A stretch of DNA of 51,446 bases from positions 610-52,055 of the forward strand of contig NZ_AOMA01000082.1 in assembly GCF_000337895.1 (NCBI RefSeq), read 5' to 3'. Origin of the DNA: Halobiforma nitratireducens JCM 10879. Lineage in GTDB: Archaea > Halobacteriota > Halobacteria > Halobacteriales > Natrialbaceae. The position numbers and the translations under genes are program-made. Positions within the stretch are counted from its first letter, which is position 1, and the number at the start of each line of letters is the position of its first letter. This document shows positions 26,474 to 36,856 of this stretch, piece after piece. The notes under the pieces are model-generated. The model had not been told where the DNA came from and did no database searches. It saw nothing but the letters and a program-made list of their open reading frames with translations.

Positions 26474-26702
26474 GCGGGTTCGTGTTGCGGTTCCGCGAAA
26501 GAGAACAGTGAGCCGGGCTACTGTGCAGATTCGCCCGCCAGACCACAGGACGACTCGCAGTCGCGCCGGACTGATCACGTGGTCGAATTGGTTTCGGCCT
26601 GCTAGAACGAACTGTCTCGACCACGCAGCAGGAAAGCTAGATCCGACAGGACCCGTTGAGTGGCCGTGCCGGTCCTCGACGGTCCTCGAGGGACGCCCGC
26701 CG

Positions 26703-28644
<1,942 letters not shown>

Positions 28645-28764
28645 GGTGGAACCACCCCAGTCGATTGCATACGCCGTTGTGTGATGACCATTATGAAAAG
28701 GATTCCGTAACTACATCACGATTAATAACTGTCATATTGACAGATACTACTTCGCTACGAAAAG

Positions 28765-28774
28765 TTATATATAG
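28765..28774 (+). promoter_or_regulatory. TATA box of the sodium symporter gene
   Basis: ttatatatag is centred about 28 bp before the ATG at 28797. Transcription would begin at or next to the start codon, giving a leaderless mRNA. Confidence 0.7.
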
Positions 28775-28796
28775 GGCCTCTTTTATAGTGGGTGGT

Positions 28797-30164
28797 ATGG
28801 CACAACGTGAGACATGGGCCACAAGAACAGGGTTCATCCTGGCTGCGGTCGGGAGCGCAGTCGGGCTGGGAAACATCTGGCGTTTCCCGTTCGCGACGGC
28901 CGACGGCGGGGGCGCAGCGTTTCTGGTGATGTACCTCCTGTTTATCGCTCTCATCGGCTTCCCTGCGATGCTCGCCGAGTTCGTCGTCGGGCGCAAGAGC
29001 AAGCGTAACCCGGTCGGGGCGCTACAGGAGTACGGCGGCGACGCGTGGCGATACGTTGGCGGTATCTTCGTCTTCATCGGCGTCGTCCTCCTGTCGTACT
29101 ACAGCGTCATCGCCGGCTGGTTTATCCGGTACTTCCTCGAGGGACTCCGCGGTAGCTACGCCGATCATCTCACCGCCTACAACGGCGAAGCGGCTGCGAT
29201 GTTCGGCGATTTGACGGTCGGTCTCGACGCGTTCGTGTTGCACACCCTCTTCATGGCGGCGACCGTCGGGATCGTCGCCCTCGGCGTTCGTCAGGGTATC
29301 GAACTCGCCGTAAAGGTGATGGTTCCCGCGCTGATCGTCCTGCTGGTCGGTCTCGCCGTGTGGGCGTTCACCTTAGACGGAGCCGGAGGCGGCTACTCGT
29401 ACTACCTCTCGCCGGAGTTCGGCACCATCGCCGACAACTGGACCACACTGTTGCCGGCCGCCGCAGGACAGGCGTTCTTCACGCTCTCGCTCGGTATGGG
29501 CGTGATGATCACGTACGCGTCCTATCTCAGTGAAGACCGTAATCTGGCCACGGACGGGCTCACCATCATCGGGTTCGACACCGGGATCGCGTTCCTGGCT
29601 GGTCTGGTCGTCTTCCCGATCTTCTTCTCGGCGGGACTGGAGCCCGGCGAGGGCGGTCCGTCGACGATCTTCATCGGGATGACAGAGGCTTTCGCCGACA
29701 TTACCGGCGGTCAGCTCCTCGGTCTCGTCTTCTTCGGGACTGTCGTAGTGGCTGCCCTCTCGAGTGCGATCTCCCTGCTCGAGGTGGTCACCGCCTACGC
29801 GATCGACGAGAAAGGCATGGAACGGTGGAAAGCAGCCGGCGGAATGGGGCTGTTGATCTACGTGATCGGCATTCCGGTGACGTACGATCTCATCTTCCTC
29901 GACCTGTACGACGGCTTCATCGACGCCGTCCTGCTGGTCTTCGGCGCGTTGATGGTGATGATCCTCGTCGGCTGGATCGCACCGAAGGTGGCTGTCAACG
30001 AACTCTCGAAGGGGATCGGCGATCTCGGGTCGTTCGATCTGGCCTGGATCTGGGCGATCCGCGTGCCGATCATCATCGTGCTGGTCATCTCGCTGTACCT
30101 CGGGGCCGTCGACTACCTCGACATCCTCGCGGACTTCTCCGAGTGGCTGGACACGAACCTGTAG
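28797..30164 (+). CDS. sodium-dependent transporter, neurotransmitter:sodium symporter family
   Basis: This integral membrane symporter has 455 aa and about 11-12 helices. The first helix carries the LeuT-fold signature GFILAAVGSAVGLGNIWRFPF, followed by NGGG-like ADGGGAAFL (with Ala-Asp where Asn is common). It also has the SYYSVIAGW-like segment LLSYYSVIAGWFIRY and a serine-rich AALSSAISLLEV helix, as in sodium site regions. Members import amino acids with sodium. I chose the ATG at 28797 because the TATA box sits just ahead; the longer frame runs into the promoter. Confidence 0.92.
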   Translation: MAQRETWATRTGFILAAVGSAVGLGNIWRFPFATADGGGAAFLVMYLLFIALIGFPAMLAEFVVGRKSKRNPVGALQEYGGDAWRYVGGIFVFIGVVLLSYYSVIAGWFIRYFLEGLRGSYADHLTAYNGEAAAMFGDLTVGLDAFVLHTLFMAATVGIVALGVRQGIELAVKVMVPALIVLLVGLAVWAFTLDGAGGGYSYYLSPEFGTIADNWTTLLPAAAGQAFFTLSLGMGVMITYASYLSEDRNLATDGLTIIGFDTGIAFLAGLVVFPIFFSAGLEPGEGGPSTIFIGMTEAFADITGGQLLGLVFFGTVVVAALSSAISLLEVVTAYAIDEKGMERWKAAGGMGLLIYVIGIPVTYDLIFLDLYDGFIDAVLLVFGALMVMILVGWIAPKVAVNELSKGIGDLGSFDLAWIWAIRVPIIIVLVISLYLGAVDYLDILADFSEWLDTNL

Positions 30165-30244
30165 TCAGCCCAGCGCCGTTTCGACCCGTCTTTTTTGGCG
30201 ATCGATCGCGCCCGATAGCGACGGCCACAGGGGCACGGCTCGAG

Positions 30245-30547
30245 TCACTCGAGGTCCCACTCCTCGTCGTCTACCCGGACCGATGCCAGTTCGTCACGGT
30301 CCCCGAGCAGCCGGAAGGAGAAGCCACGGCCGACGCGGGTGACCTGCAGGTCAAGCGTCGTCACGTCGGCAGTGACTTCCGTGCTGTCTGTCGGGTTCGC
30401 ATCGCGAGAGTCGGGCGGATGGATCTCGTGGTCGTCGTACTGTACGTGGGTCGACTCCACGATCAGATCGTCGTCGTCGTACACGTCCGCATCGATGCCG
30501 CCGGCTTCGATCTCGCGCACCTCGAGCCGGTACGTTTCCAGTGACAC
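30245..30547 (-). CDS. conserved haloarchaeal hypothetical protein
   Basis: This 100-aa protein is acidic and beta-rich (LETYRLEVREIEAGGIDADV and RGFSFRLLGDRDELASVRVD). It has no Cys, no membrane helix and no known motif. The codon bias fits a real gene. It follows the molybdopterin-domain gene after about 117 bp and may share its operon. Confidence 0.65.
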   Translation of the reverse strand: MSLETYRLEVREIEAGGIDADVYDDDDLIVESTHVQYDDHEIHPPDSRDANPTDSTEVTADVTTLDLQVTRVGRGFSFRLLGDRDELASVRVDDEEWDLE

Positions 30548-30599
30548 GTCCGAACGCTCGAGGAGCGACGGAATGGTGGTTCGGCTTACATGCGCCGGC

Positions 30600-30662
30600 G
30601 ACGGGGACGGGGATGGGGACGGGGACAGGGACGGAGACGGAAATGAGGACGAAGACGGCGAC
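30600..30662. repeat. hexanucleotide-like GGGGAC repeat tract
   Basis: A degenerate tandem of ggggac/ggagac-type hexamers runs between the 3' end of the molybdopterin-domain gene and the next small gene. It looks like slippage-prone low-complexity DNA. On the other strand it could encode Pro/Val-type dipeptides, but no gene there is supported. Confidence 0.6.
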
Positions 30663-30664
30663 GA

Positions 30665-31243
30665 TCACACGTCGGTTTCCGTCGTCTCCTCGTCGGCCTC
30701 GATCTGGAGCAGCCGTTCGTAGGCTTCGGGATCTTCCCCCGGCTCGAGCGTCGCCGCCTCGATGCGAGCGATGTCTTTGACCGTTCGCGGCCCGAGGACA
30801 TCGGGGGCGACGAACCGCGACTCGTAGCCGGCGATTTCTTCGAGTGGTTGCCCGTCCTTCCCGATCGCGAGCAACCCCTCGAGGGCGGACTCGACGGCGA
30901 CACAGCCACGCTGGCCGTCCCGGGATTCGATCAGCAAGTGGGTCGTCGAGGGAGGAAACGACGCTGCGGCCGCTGCCTTGGTCTCGAGCAGGTCGGGTAT
31001 CGGAACACCCTGCCAGCGGTCGGTGTAGCGGTCGCCGGTCGAACAGACGATCTCGACCGTTCGCTCCTCGACGGGGATGTCGGCGAGCGTCGCCGCGTCT
31101 ATCGTCGCCGCGTTCTCCCCGATCAACTGGATCGAATCGGCGAGGGTTGGGTGCGGGTTGGTGTCAGTATCGGTATCAGTGTCCGTACCAGTATCGGTAT
31201 CAGTGTCGGTGTCAGTATCTACGTCGAAATCGGAACCAGTCAT
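30665..31243 (-). CDS. molybdopterin-binding oxidoreductase-domain protein
   Basis: This 192-aa protein has an N-terminal Asp-Thr repeat tract (about residues 6-30) and then a compact domain. The domain reads VEIVCSTGDRYTDRWQGVPIPDLLE, matching the oxidoreductase molybdopterin-binding fold of sulfite oxidase/YedY relatives. The Cys in EIVCSTGDR is in the place of the Mo-ligand cysteine. Length is short, so it holds only the cofactor domain. No Tat signal or helix is visible. The start ATG at 31243 is preceded by other possible starts without conserved content. Cofactor binding is inferred. Confidence 0.75.
   Translation of the reverse strand: MTGSDFDVDTDTDTDTDTGTDTDTDTDTNPHPTLADSIQLIGENAATIDAATLADIPVEERTVEIVCSTGDRYTDRWQGVPIPDLLETKAAAAASFPPSTTHLLIESRDGQRGCVAVESALEGLLAIGKDGQPLEEIAGYESRFVAPDVLGPRTVKDIARIEAATLEPGEDPEAYERLLQIEADEETTETDV
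31164..31228. repeat. Asp-Thr coding repeat in the molybdopterin-domain gene
   Basis: Units such as gtatcagtgtc and gtatcggtatcag recur about 12-18 bp apart, encoding a run of alternating Asp and Thr. The tract is a likely slippage site, with length probably variable between strains. Confidence 0.6.
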
Positions 31244-31343
31244 CGGGCCCTCGCTGGAGGATTTACCGCCGACGCTCCTAACGGTTCGTCTCGACTCCCA
31301 GAAATCGGGAACCCGTACGGAGATGCAGGCGTCCGCCGGCAAA

Positions 31344-32276
31344 TCAAATCCCGTCGTACGGTCCCAGCCGGGTTCCGTCGAGCAAATACGCCTCCCCGTC
31401 GGCGAGCCCGTCGGGAAGGAACGGCGAGAGAAACGACTGCTCGGCCAGGTTCACCCACGTTCCGCCGACCAGATCGTTGAACGCCGGCATCACGATCAAC
31501 CGTGGCGGCTCCACCCCTTCCGAGAGCCACGTCGACGGGACAGTCGCGTCGTCGGTTCCACACCTCGACGCCGCGTCCCGCTCGTGGTCGGCAAACGCCG
31601 CCGGATCTGCACGCCCGCGAAGCCACGCGCGCTCGACGCGGCTCCCGCCGACCTCGTCCTCGAGGCGCACGCACGGGTGTTCGTGACCGAGACAGATCGC
31701 CTCGACACCGCTTTCGAGCAGTTCGGGCGCGGGCCAGGTGTGACCGTGACAGACCCCGATCCCGCCGATCCTGATCCCATTCCCGGGAACGACAGTGACC
31801 TCCGGCACGTCGGCGTTCGGATCGTCCCGTCGTGGTTCGGTGCCGACGGAGTCGTCATCCCCCAGCCACGTTTCGATCTCCCCGTCGTGGTTCCCCTTGA
31901 CGACAGTCACCGCGAGCGTGGGTGGAAGCGACTCGACGAGCACCTCGAGTTCGCCCCGTTCGGCACCCCCGGGATCGCCGATCGAGTGCATGAGATCGCC
32001 GAGGACGACGAGTCGATCGGGGTCGGTGCGATCGACCAGCGTCTGCAGTCGGTCGCGGCGCTCGTCGGCCCGACTCGGCACGTCGACGCCGCGTTCGTAG
32101 CGGAGAGCGGCCTCGTAGCCGGCGTGGTAGTCGGCGACGAGCAGGAGTCGTTCACGCTGTGGTGCGTCGTCGGTGCGCTCCCCGTGCTCGACGGTCGCCG
32201 TCGCGGCCGCCTCGCCGGGAACGGGTTCCACGCGGACGCCGGCGGCCCTTTCGCGTGTCGTTCGGTCGCGGACCAT
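31344..32276 (-). CDS. metallophosphoesterase of the RPA operon
   Basis: This calcineurin-like phosphoesterase has 310 aa. All family metal motifs are visible: LLVADYHAG (DxH), VVLGDLMHS (GDxxH-like), VKGNHDG, GVCHGHTW and CLGHEHPCV. It lies 9 bp after the RPA-associated gene, the arrangement known in haloarchaea as the RPA/RPA-associated protein/phosphoesterase operon. It is cytoplasmic, and its substrate, possibly nucleic acid, is not established. The basis for naming it after RPA is gene order. Confidence 0.9.
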   Translation of the reverse strand: MVRDRTTRERAAGVRVEPVPGEAAATATVEHGERTDDAPQRERLLLVADYHAGYEAALRYERGVDVPSRADERRDRLQTLVDRTDPDRLVVLGDLMHSIGDPGGAERGELEVLVESLPPTLAVTVVKGNHDGEIETWLGDDDSVGTEPRRDDPNADVPEVTVVPGNGIRIGGIGVCHGHTWPAPELLESGVEAICLGHEHPCVRLEDEVGGSRVERAWLRGRADPAAFADHERDAASRCGTDDATVPSTWLSEGVEPPRLIVMPAFNDLVGGTWVNLAEQSFLSPFLPDGLADGEAYLLDGTRLGPYDGI

Positions 32277-32285
32277 GAGCCGCGT

Positions 32286-34064
32286 TCAGATCGGTTTCAG
32301 CGTCTCGTCGTCCGGTTCGTAACACTGCCCGCCCATGAGGGCGTCCTGGATGGCGTCCTCGACTGTCGCTTCCTCGACACCGAGATCGGCGGAGACGGTC
32401 TCGACAAGTGCCGATCGATCGGCCCCGTCTCCGTCGTCGAGATCGGCCATGGTGTCGACGACGTACTCCTCGAGGTCGACCTCGTCGGGGTCGATCGATT
32501 CGGATGTAGAGTCGGCTTCAGTGTCGGTGTCGGTAGCGGTATCGTCCACGTCAGTCGGCTCTTCGTCCCCGGCGTCAGCCGCGTCCTCGGAGTCGGTCTC
32601 GTCGACCGTATCGGGTTCGCCGTCGTCGAGACCGGAAGTGGGTGCAGCGCCCAGATCGTCGTCGACGGACGCCTCGGTTCCGGCGTCCGTCTCGCCCTCG
32701 AGTTCCTCCTCGGTGTCCGACTCGGTCTCGCCGGCCTGTTCGAGGTCGTCCGGCTCCGGCACGTCGATCCCCGCTTCGCCCGGCTCCTCGACCTCGGTTC
32801 CCGTCGTGAACTCGGCTCCGAACTCTTCCTCGAGTTGCTCGCGCTCTTCCGGGTCCATCTCGTACATACCGCCGTCGTCGTCGATGGACGGCTCGGTCTC
32901 GGTCGCGTCCGCTTCGGCCGATTCGGCGTCGGGAGACTGCTCGAGACCGTCGTCGTCGTCGTCGTCGTTGTCGGCCGTCTCGGCCGCGGCGGACGCGGAC
33001 TCGTCTTCGCGTTCGGTCGGGGCGTGCGCTTCTGACGACGGTTCGGTCGACTCGTCGGCTGGTTCGGCGTCGGACTCGGACTCGAGTTCGGACACCCCGG
33101 ACGCAGTACCGGCAGGGTCCTCGTCGTCCGACGCGCTCGAGGCTGCCGTCGCGGTCGCGGTCGCGGTACCAGCCGCCGACGCCGTCCCGACGGCCTCGGA
33201 ATCGGCGTCGGTCTCGGCGTCGACGGGACGGTCGGTCACGTCGGTCGCCCCGTGGTCCGTCCCAGCCGTCTCCCCGCCGACGGCGGACTCGAGAACCGCC
33301 GGATCGACGTTAGCGTAACCGGCAAGCGACGCGAACGTCGCCCCGGAGCTCGCGTCGTCGTCCGGCGAGCGCTCGAGCGAGCCGACCTGTTCCCGCTCGC
33401 CGGCGACGACCTCGACCGCCTCGACCGCGCGGTCACGGACGGCGGCGAGGTACGACGGCGTCGTCCCGTAGTGCTCGCGGGCCAGCGGAATCCCGGATGC
33501 AGTACCCGGATCGACGCCCGCGTCACGCAGCGTCTCAGCCAGCGCCTCGCGGTCCGCGTCGCTGGTCCGGTCAGCCTCCGAAACGGTCGCGTAGGTGCCG
33601 ATCCGGTCGATCGTGTCCTCGGCTGCACTGACGACCCAGCGGTCGCGGGTGTCGGCGTCGACGGTCGCGATGCTTTCGGGACGGATCGAGGTGTAGACCT
33701 CGTCGCCGTCGTCGGGCTCGAACGTCCGTGCTTTGCCGGTCACCGCGACGAACGCCGGCGGATCGATGCTCTCGAGCGCGGCGAGTTCGTCGGGCTGGTA
33801 CTGGCCGGCGTAGACGACGAACGCGCCGGTAGGGTCGACCACGCGAGCGCGAACCATCTCGTCGTTGACGGCCGTCACCTCGGTGAGCGTTCCGACGACG
33901 AACAGGCGGTTGAGTCGGGCCCCCGTCGGCGAGACGACGTAGTTGGGCGCACGCTCCTCGTCGCTCTCGGCGTAGGAGACCGAGGCGTCGTCGTACTCGG
34001 CCGCGAACAGTCGATAGGCGATTTCCCGACCCGGTACCTCGACGTTCTCGTCGGTCGCGCTCAT
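32286..34064 (-). CDS. RPA-associated protein
   Basis: This 592-aa protein has an N-terminal OB-fold-like domain (about residues 1-150; LNRLFVVGTLTEVTAVNDEMV and VRARVVDPTGAFVVYAGQYQ). A helical part follows, then a roughly 250-residue very acidic Asp/Glu/Ser/Thr linker. The C-terminal domain looks winged-helix-like (LVETVSADLGVEEATVEDAI). This is the COG3390-type protein encoded with RPA in haloarchaea. Its start overlaps the RPA stop by 4 bp. It likely binds RPA at single-stranded DNA. Confidence 0.88.
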   Translation of the reverse strand: MSATDENVEVPGREIAYRLFAAEYDDASVSYAESDEERAPNYVVSPTGARLNRLFVVGTLTEVTAVNDEMVRARVVDPTGAFVVYAGQYQPDELAALESIDPPAFVAVTGKARTFEPDDGDEVYTSIRPESIATVDADTRDRWVVSAAEDTIDRIGTYATVSEADRTSDADREALAETLRDAGVDPGTASGIPLAREHYGTTPSYLAAVRDRAVEAVEVVAGEREQVGSLERSPDDDASSGATFASLAGYANVDPAVLESAVGGETAGTDHGATDVTDRPVDAETDADSEAVGTASAAGTATATATAASSASDDEDPAGTASGVSELESESDAEPADESTEPSSEAHAPTEREDESASAAAETADNDDDDDDGLEQSPDAESAEADATETEPSIDDDGGMYEMDPEEREQLEEEFGAEFTTGTEVEEPGEAGIDVPEPDDLEQAGETESDTEEELEGETDAGTEASVDDDLGAAPTSGLDDGEPDTVDETDSEDAADAGDEEPTDVDDTATDTDTEADSTSESIDPDEVDLEEYVVDTMADLDDGDGADRSALVETVSADLGVEEATVEDAIQDALMGGQCYEPDDETLKPI

Positions 34065-35389
34065 GCCGTCACCTCCTCGCCGTCGTCAGCCTCAGTATCG
34101 ATCGACTCGAGGAACGCGTGGGCCCGCCGTTCGGGGTCGTCGTCGCTTTCCGCGAACGTCTCGGCGTCTAGGTTGGCACCGTACTCGTCGACCGAGAGGT
34201 GTCCTCGCACGCGGTACTCGCGGCCGACGATCCGCTCGTGGATCCGGTCGGCGACGACTTCCTGATCCATCGCTTCGCGGGCCTGCTCGAGGGCATCCTC
34301 GAGCGTGCCGCCGTAGACCTGCTCGGTGAGTTCGTCGTCGAGGACCGCGGTGAGGGTGCCGGTGCCGTCGTCGAGGATCGCCTTCACACGGAGGTCGTCG
34401 ATCCCCTCGACATCGCCGTGGGTTCGACACTGGCCTTTCTGGACGACGCGGTAACACTCGGGACAACGCTGGATGAGCCCGGAGCCGTCCCGCACTGCGA
34501 TCACGTTGCCGACGACCTCGACGTCGTAGATGCCGCCGGTCCTGACGGCCTCGCCGACGTCCATCGTCGTCGCGTCCGCGCCGACCTCGATCTCGCGGTC
34601 GAGGTCCGTCACCGTCGAGAACTCCGAGACGTTGACCTCGGGGACGCCCCGGAACTCCTGAACGTAGGCGTTCTCGATCCGGACGGTGTTGCCCTCCTCG
34701 ATTTCGGGTGCCGGGTCCCAGTTGGTAAACGGCAGGCGACCGCTCTCGTCGCCGAAGACGCCGCTCAGAATTTCGGTCTCGCCGTCGCGGCCGTCGATGG
34801 TGCGACGCTCACACTCGAGGACGGCGACCTCGATGGAGACTGCACGATCACCGGTCTGGAGGTCGGCGAGGTCGGCGTCACCACCGATCTCGGCGGACAC
34901 CTCGAGCGACTCCGTCTCGGCGGACACCTCGAGCGACTCCGTCTCGACGGACAGCGACGTGCTCTCGCCGAGGTTGAGTTCGGGCTCGCCGTCCCACTCG
35001 CGAACGGAGGCGTTGCCCGCAGTGATCGTATCGCCCGGCGAGAGGCCGAAATCCTCCCAGGACGTGTAGTCGACGACGCCGGTCTCGTCGGCGAGTCGCC
35101 CCTCGACGATGACGTGGTCGTCGCCCTGATAGCGGATCGACCGCTTGCCGGCCGTGAGGACGACGCCAGTCACCGTGACGCTCCCGTCGTCGGGCGAGAC
35201 TTCGGCGATGTCTTTCGATTCGGGCGTCCCGCTACCGCCGGAGCCGTCGCCGTACTTCCGGCGAAGGCTGCCTTTGGCTTCGTCGATCGGAACGCTGTAC
35301 TCCACCAGGTTTTGCAGGTCGGACTTGACCTCCTCTTTGTCGACACCGAGGTCGGAGGCGAGTTCCTCGGCATGCGCTTCGAGTTCCAT
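34061..35389 (-). CDS. replication protein A, single-stranded DNA-binding
   Basis: This 442-aa protein from ATG 35389 holds several OB folds. The first (about 60-150) reads SVTVTGVVLTAGKRSIRYQG; the second has RLPFTNWDPAPEIEEGNTVR; the third contains a zinc finger, CPECYRVVQKGQCRTHGD. A 9-residue segment (ETESLEVSA) is repeated directly between the first two folds. It binds single-stranded DNA in replication and repair. It is the first gene of the operon with the RPA-associated protein and the phosphoesterase; gene order matches the RPA1 type, but the paralogue is uncertain. Confidence 0.92.
   Translation of the reverse strand: MELEAHAEELASDLGVDKEEVKSDLQNLVEYSVPIDEAKGSLRRKYGDGSGGSGTPESKDIAEVSPDDGSVTVTGVVLTAGKRSIRYQGDDHVIVEGRLADETGVVDYTSWEDFGLSPGDTITAGNASVREWDGEPELNLGESTSLSVETESLEVSAETESLEVSAEIGGDADLADLQTGDRAVSIEVAVLECERRTIDGRDGETEILSGVFGDESGRLPFTNWDPAPEIEEGNTVRIENAYVQEFRGVPEVNVSEFSTVTDLDREIEVGADATTMDVGEAVRTGGIYDVEVVGNVIAVRDGSGLIQRCPECYRVVQKGQCRTHGDVEGIDDLRVKAILDDGTGTLTAVLDDELTEQVYGGTLEDALEQAREAMDQEVVADRIHERIVGREYRVRGHLSVDEYGANLDAETFAESDDDPERRAHAFLESIDTEADDGEEVTA
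34894..34950. repeat. 27-bp direct repeat within the RPA gene
   Basis: Two back-to-back 27-bp units (gcggacacctcgagcgactc and continuing) encode the duplicated ETESLEVSA block. It looks like a recent tandem duplication in the linker. Confidence 0.7.
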
Positions 35390-35479
35390 TCGATCCCATT
35401 TCGAGCGGCTGATTGAAAAGCGTTCCCGGAGCCGGGTACATCGCCTCGGGGTCAGGTGGTTCGAGACGCCAAGGCGTCT

Positions 35480-35870
35480 CGTCATCACGGACGATCGAAG
35501 CTCTTCCGAACGACCCCGAGGCTTTCGCGTGGACTCCGGTTCTATGCCTCAACCGGGGCAGGGGCAGGGGGTCGTACTCCCCGCTCACGTTCAACGTCCC
35601 GCGATCTGCTCACGGGCGCACAGTGCCCATTTACATGGTATGCGGGACCCGGTCCCGCACTACTCAAGCGCACATCTACGGGTACGCCTCTATCGCCTGC
35701 ATTTTGCCGACGACGAGACGCTTCGCGTCTCGTTTGCACACCAGAAATCTCCGATTCTTGGCAACGGCGTTGTAGTCGGCGTAGGTCTCGTACCTGCAGC
35801 TTTGACACTCGAACGACTCTCCTGACCGATTGTCGTCGTGAGGAAACCCACAGGTGAAAGTGACCAACGA
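35480..35870 (-). pseudogene. TnpB (IS1341-type) remnant with hairpins
   Basis: The minus strand holds the end of a TnpB. The frame near 35676-35867 reads [19 protein letters not shown] then [13 protein letters not shown], matching the TnpB zinc-ribbon and catalytic-end region. A different frame continues further on with LNVSGEYDP, which resembles haloarchaeal TnpB tails. The N-terminal two thirds are absent and frames are broken. Three hairpins lie here or next to it: 35462-35481, 35642-35658 and 35713-35733, two with the same cgagacgc stem. They may be remnants of the guide-RNA end. Identification is by motif memory only. Confidence 0.65.
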
Positions 35871-35891
35871 CGGGCTGTACGAGCGGAACTG

Positions 35892-36386
35892 TTACTCGGG
35901 ACCGACCGCTGCCGGCGGCTCGACACCCCGCCTCGAGGGAGTCAGGCCGTCGTGAAGCGGCGACGCCAGCCACAGAAGGTAGATCACGAGTACCGTCGTC
36001 CCTGCGGTCAGGAGAAACGCCGTGACCGACGAGGTCGCCGGCAACACCTCGAGTGTCGAGAGTCCGAAGCCGCCGCCGAACAGCGACAGTAGCGTCCAGC
36101 TGCTGAACTCCGGAAGTCGGGAGACGATCACGTCCCGGTAGTACACCGCGTAGAGAAAGCCGGCGAAGAGCCCGAGTCCTGCCGCCCCCCAGGGTCGGAA
36201 CTGGGCAGCCGTTCCAGTGACACCACTCGTCGGTGCCGACCACGGAAGCGCGATACCGGACCGGAGAGAAACGAGCCAGGCGAACACGGGGATACCGACG
36301 ACGAGCACCAGCAATTCCGCCGGCCGGCCGTCCGGTGTCGTCCACTCGCCGTCCTCGCGGAACCACTCGAGAGGCGACTCGGCCAT
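35892..36386 (-). CDS. haloarchaeal membrane protein
   Basis: No known family. This 164-aa protein starts MAESPLEWFREDGEWTTPDG and has five hydrophobic helices, the first from LVLVVGIPVFAWL. The N-terminal 28 residues are cytoplasmic and charged. The C-terminus is about 20 polar residues. I chose the ATG at 36386 because the longer frame lies in low-complexity upstream sequence. Its 3' end lies 22 bp from the TnpB scar. Confidence 0.7.
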   Translation of the reverse strand: MAESPLEWFREDGEWTTPDGRPAELLVLVVGIPVFAWLVSLRSGIALPWSAPTSGVTGTAAQFRPWGAAGLGLFAGFLYAVYYRDVIVSRLPEFSSWTLLSLFGGGFGLSTLEVLPATSSVTAFLLTAGTTVLVIYLLWLASPLHDGLTPSRRGVEPPAAVGPE

Positions 36387-36480
36387 GTCCTTTATTCGGC
36401 ACCCTGACATTTGAACGTTCCTGATAGCGCCTGATACGTTCACGTCGGGAAACGGGGCGGAGGCCGTTACCGGGACCCGG

Positions 36481-36780
36481 TTAGTCCTCGGCCCAGTAGT
36501 ACAGTTCTTCCCGGGGTGCACCACAGTCGGGGCACTCGCCGGGGAGATCAGCCTCGATCCGTCCCATCTCGCCACACTCCCAGCAACGCCACATCACGTA
36601 GTCCTTGCCAGTGACGTCGCGCGCTTCGCCGAGGGTTTGCTCGGGTTTCGCTTCCGGGGCGAGGACGTAAAACCCGTCGTCGTCGACACCTCTGACTGTT
36701 CCCAGTTCGTTGCCGTCCCCGTCGTAGATCGACTGGCCGATGTCGACGCCCGCGTACAGCTGCCGATCGGATTCTCCCAT
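36481..36780 (-). CDS. small zinc-ribbon protein with PRC-barrel-like N-terminus
   Basis: This 99-aa protein has a beta-rich N-terminal half (GVDIGQSIYDGDGNELGTVRGVD), like a PRC-barrel. The C-terminal half has a rubredoxin-like zinc ribbon, CWECGEMG and CPDCGAP. It resembles haloarchaeal DUF7130-type proteins from memory. Function unknown; zinc binding is inferred. It has its own promoter region downstream of queC. Confidence 0.72.
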   Translation of the reverse strand: MGESDRQLYAGVDIGQSIYDGDGNELGTVRGVDDDGFYVLAPEAKPEQTLGEARDVTGKDYVMWRCWECGEMGRIEADLPGECPDCGAPREELYYWAED

Positions 36781-36856
36781 TGACGACCACCACTATGCTA
36801 CTACAACACAAAGGCAGTAAAAGCTATCAGGGTCAGAGGGTCGGCGGCCACCCCAC

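Noticed and set aside
31077-33035. 652-aa open frame on the plus strand
   Set aside because: It lies opposite the molybdopterin-domain, phosphoesterase and RPA-associated genes and has no recognisable domain.
34199-35416. 405-aa open frame on the plus strand
   Set aside because: It is antisense to the clearly identified RPA gene.
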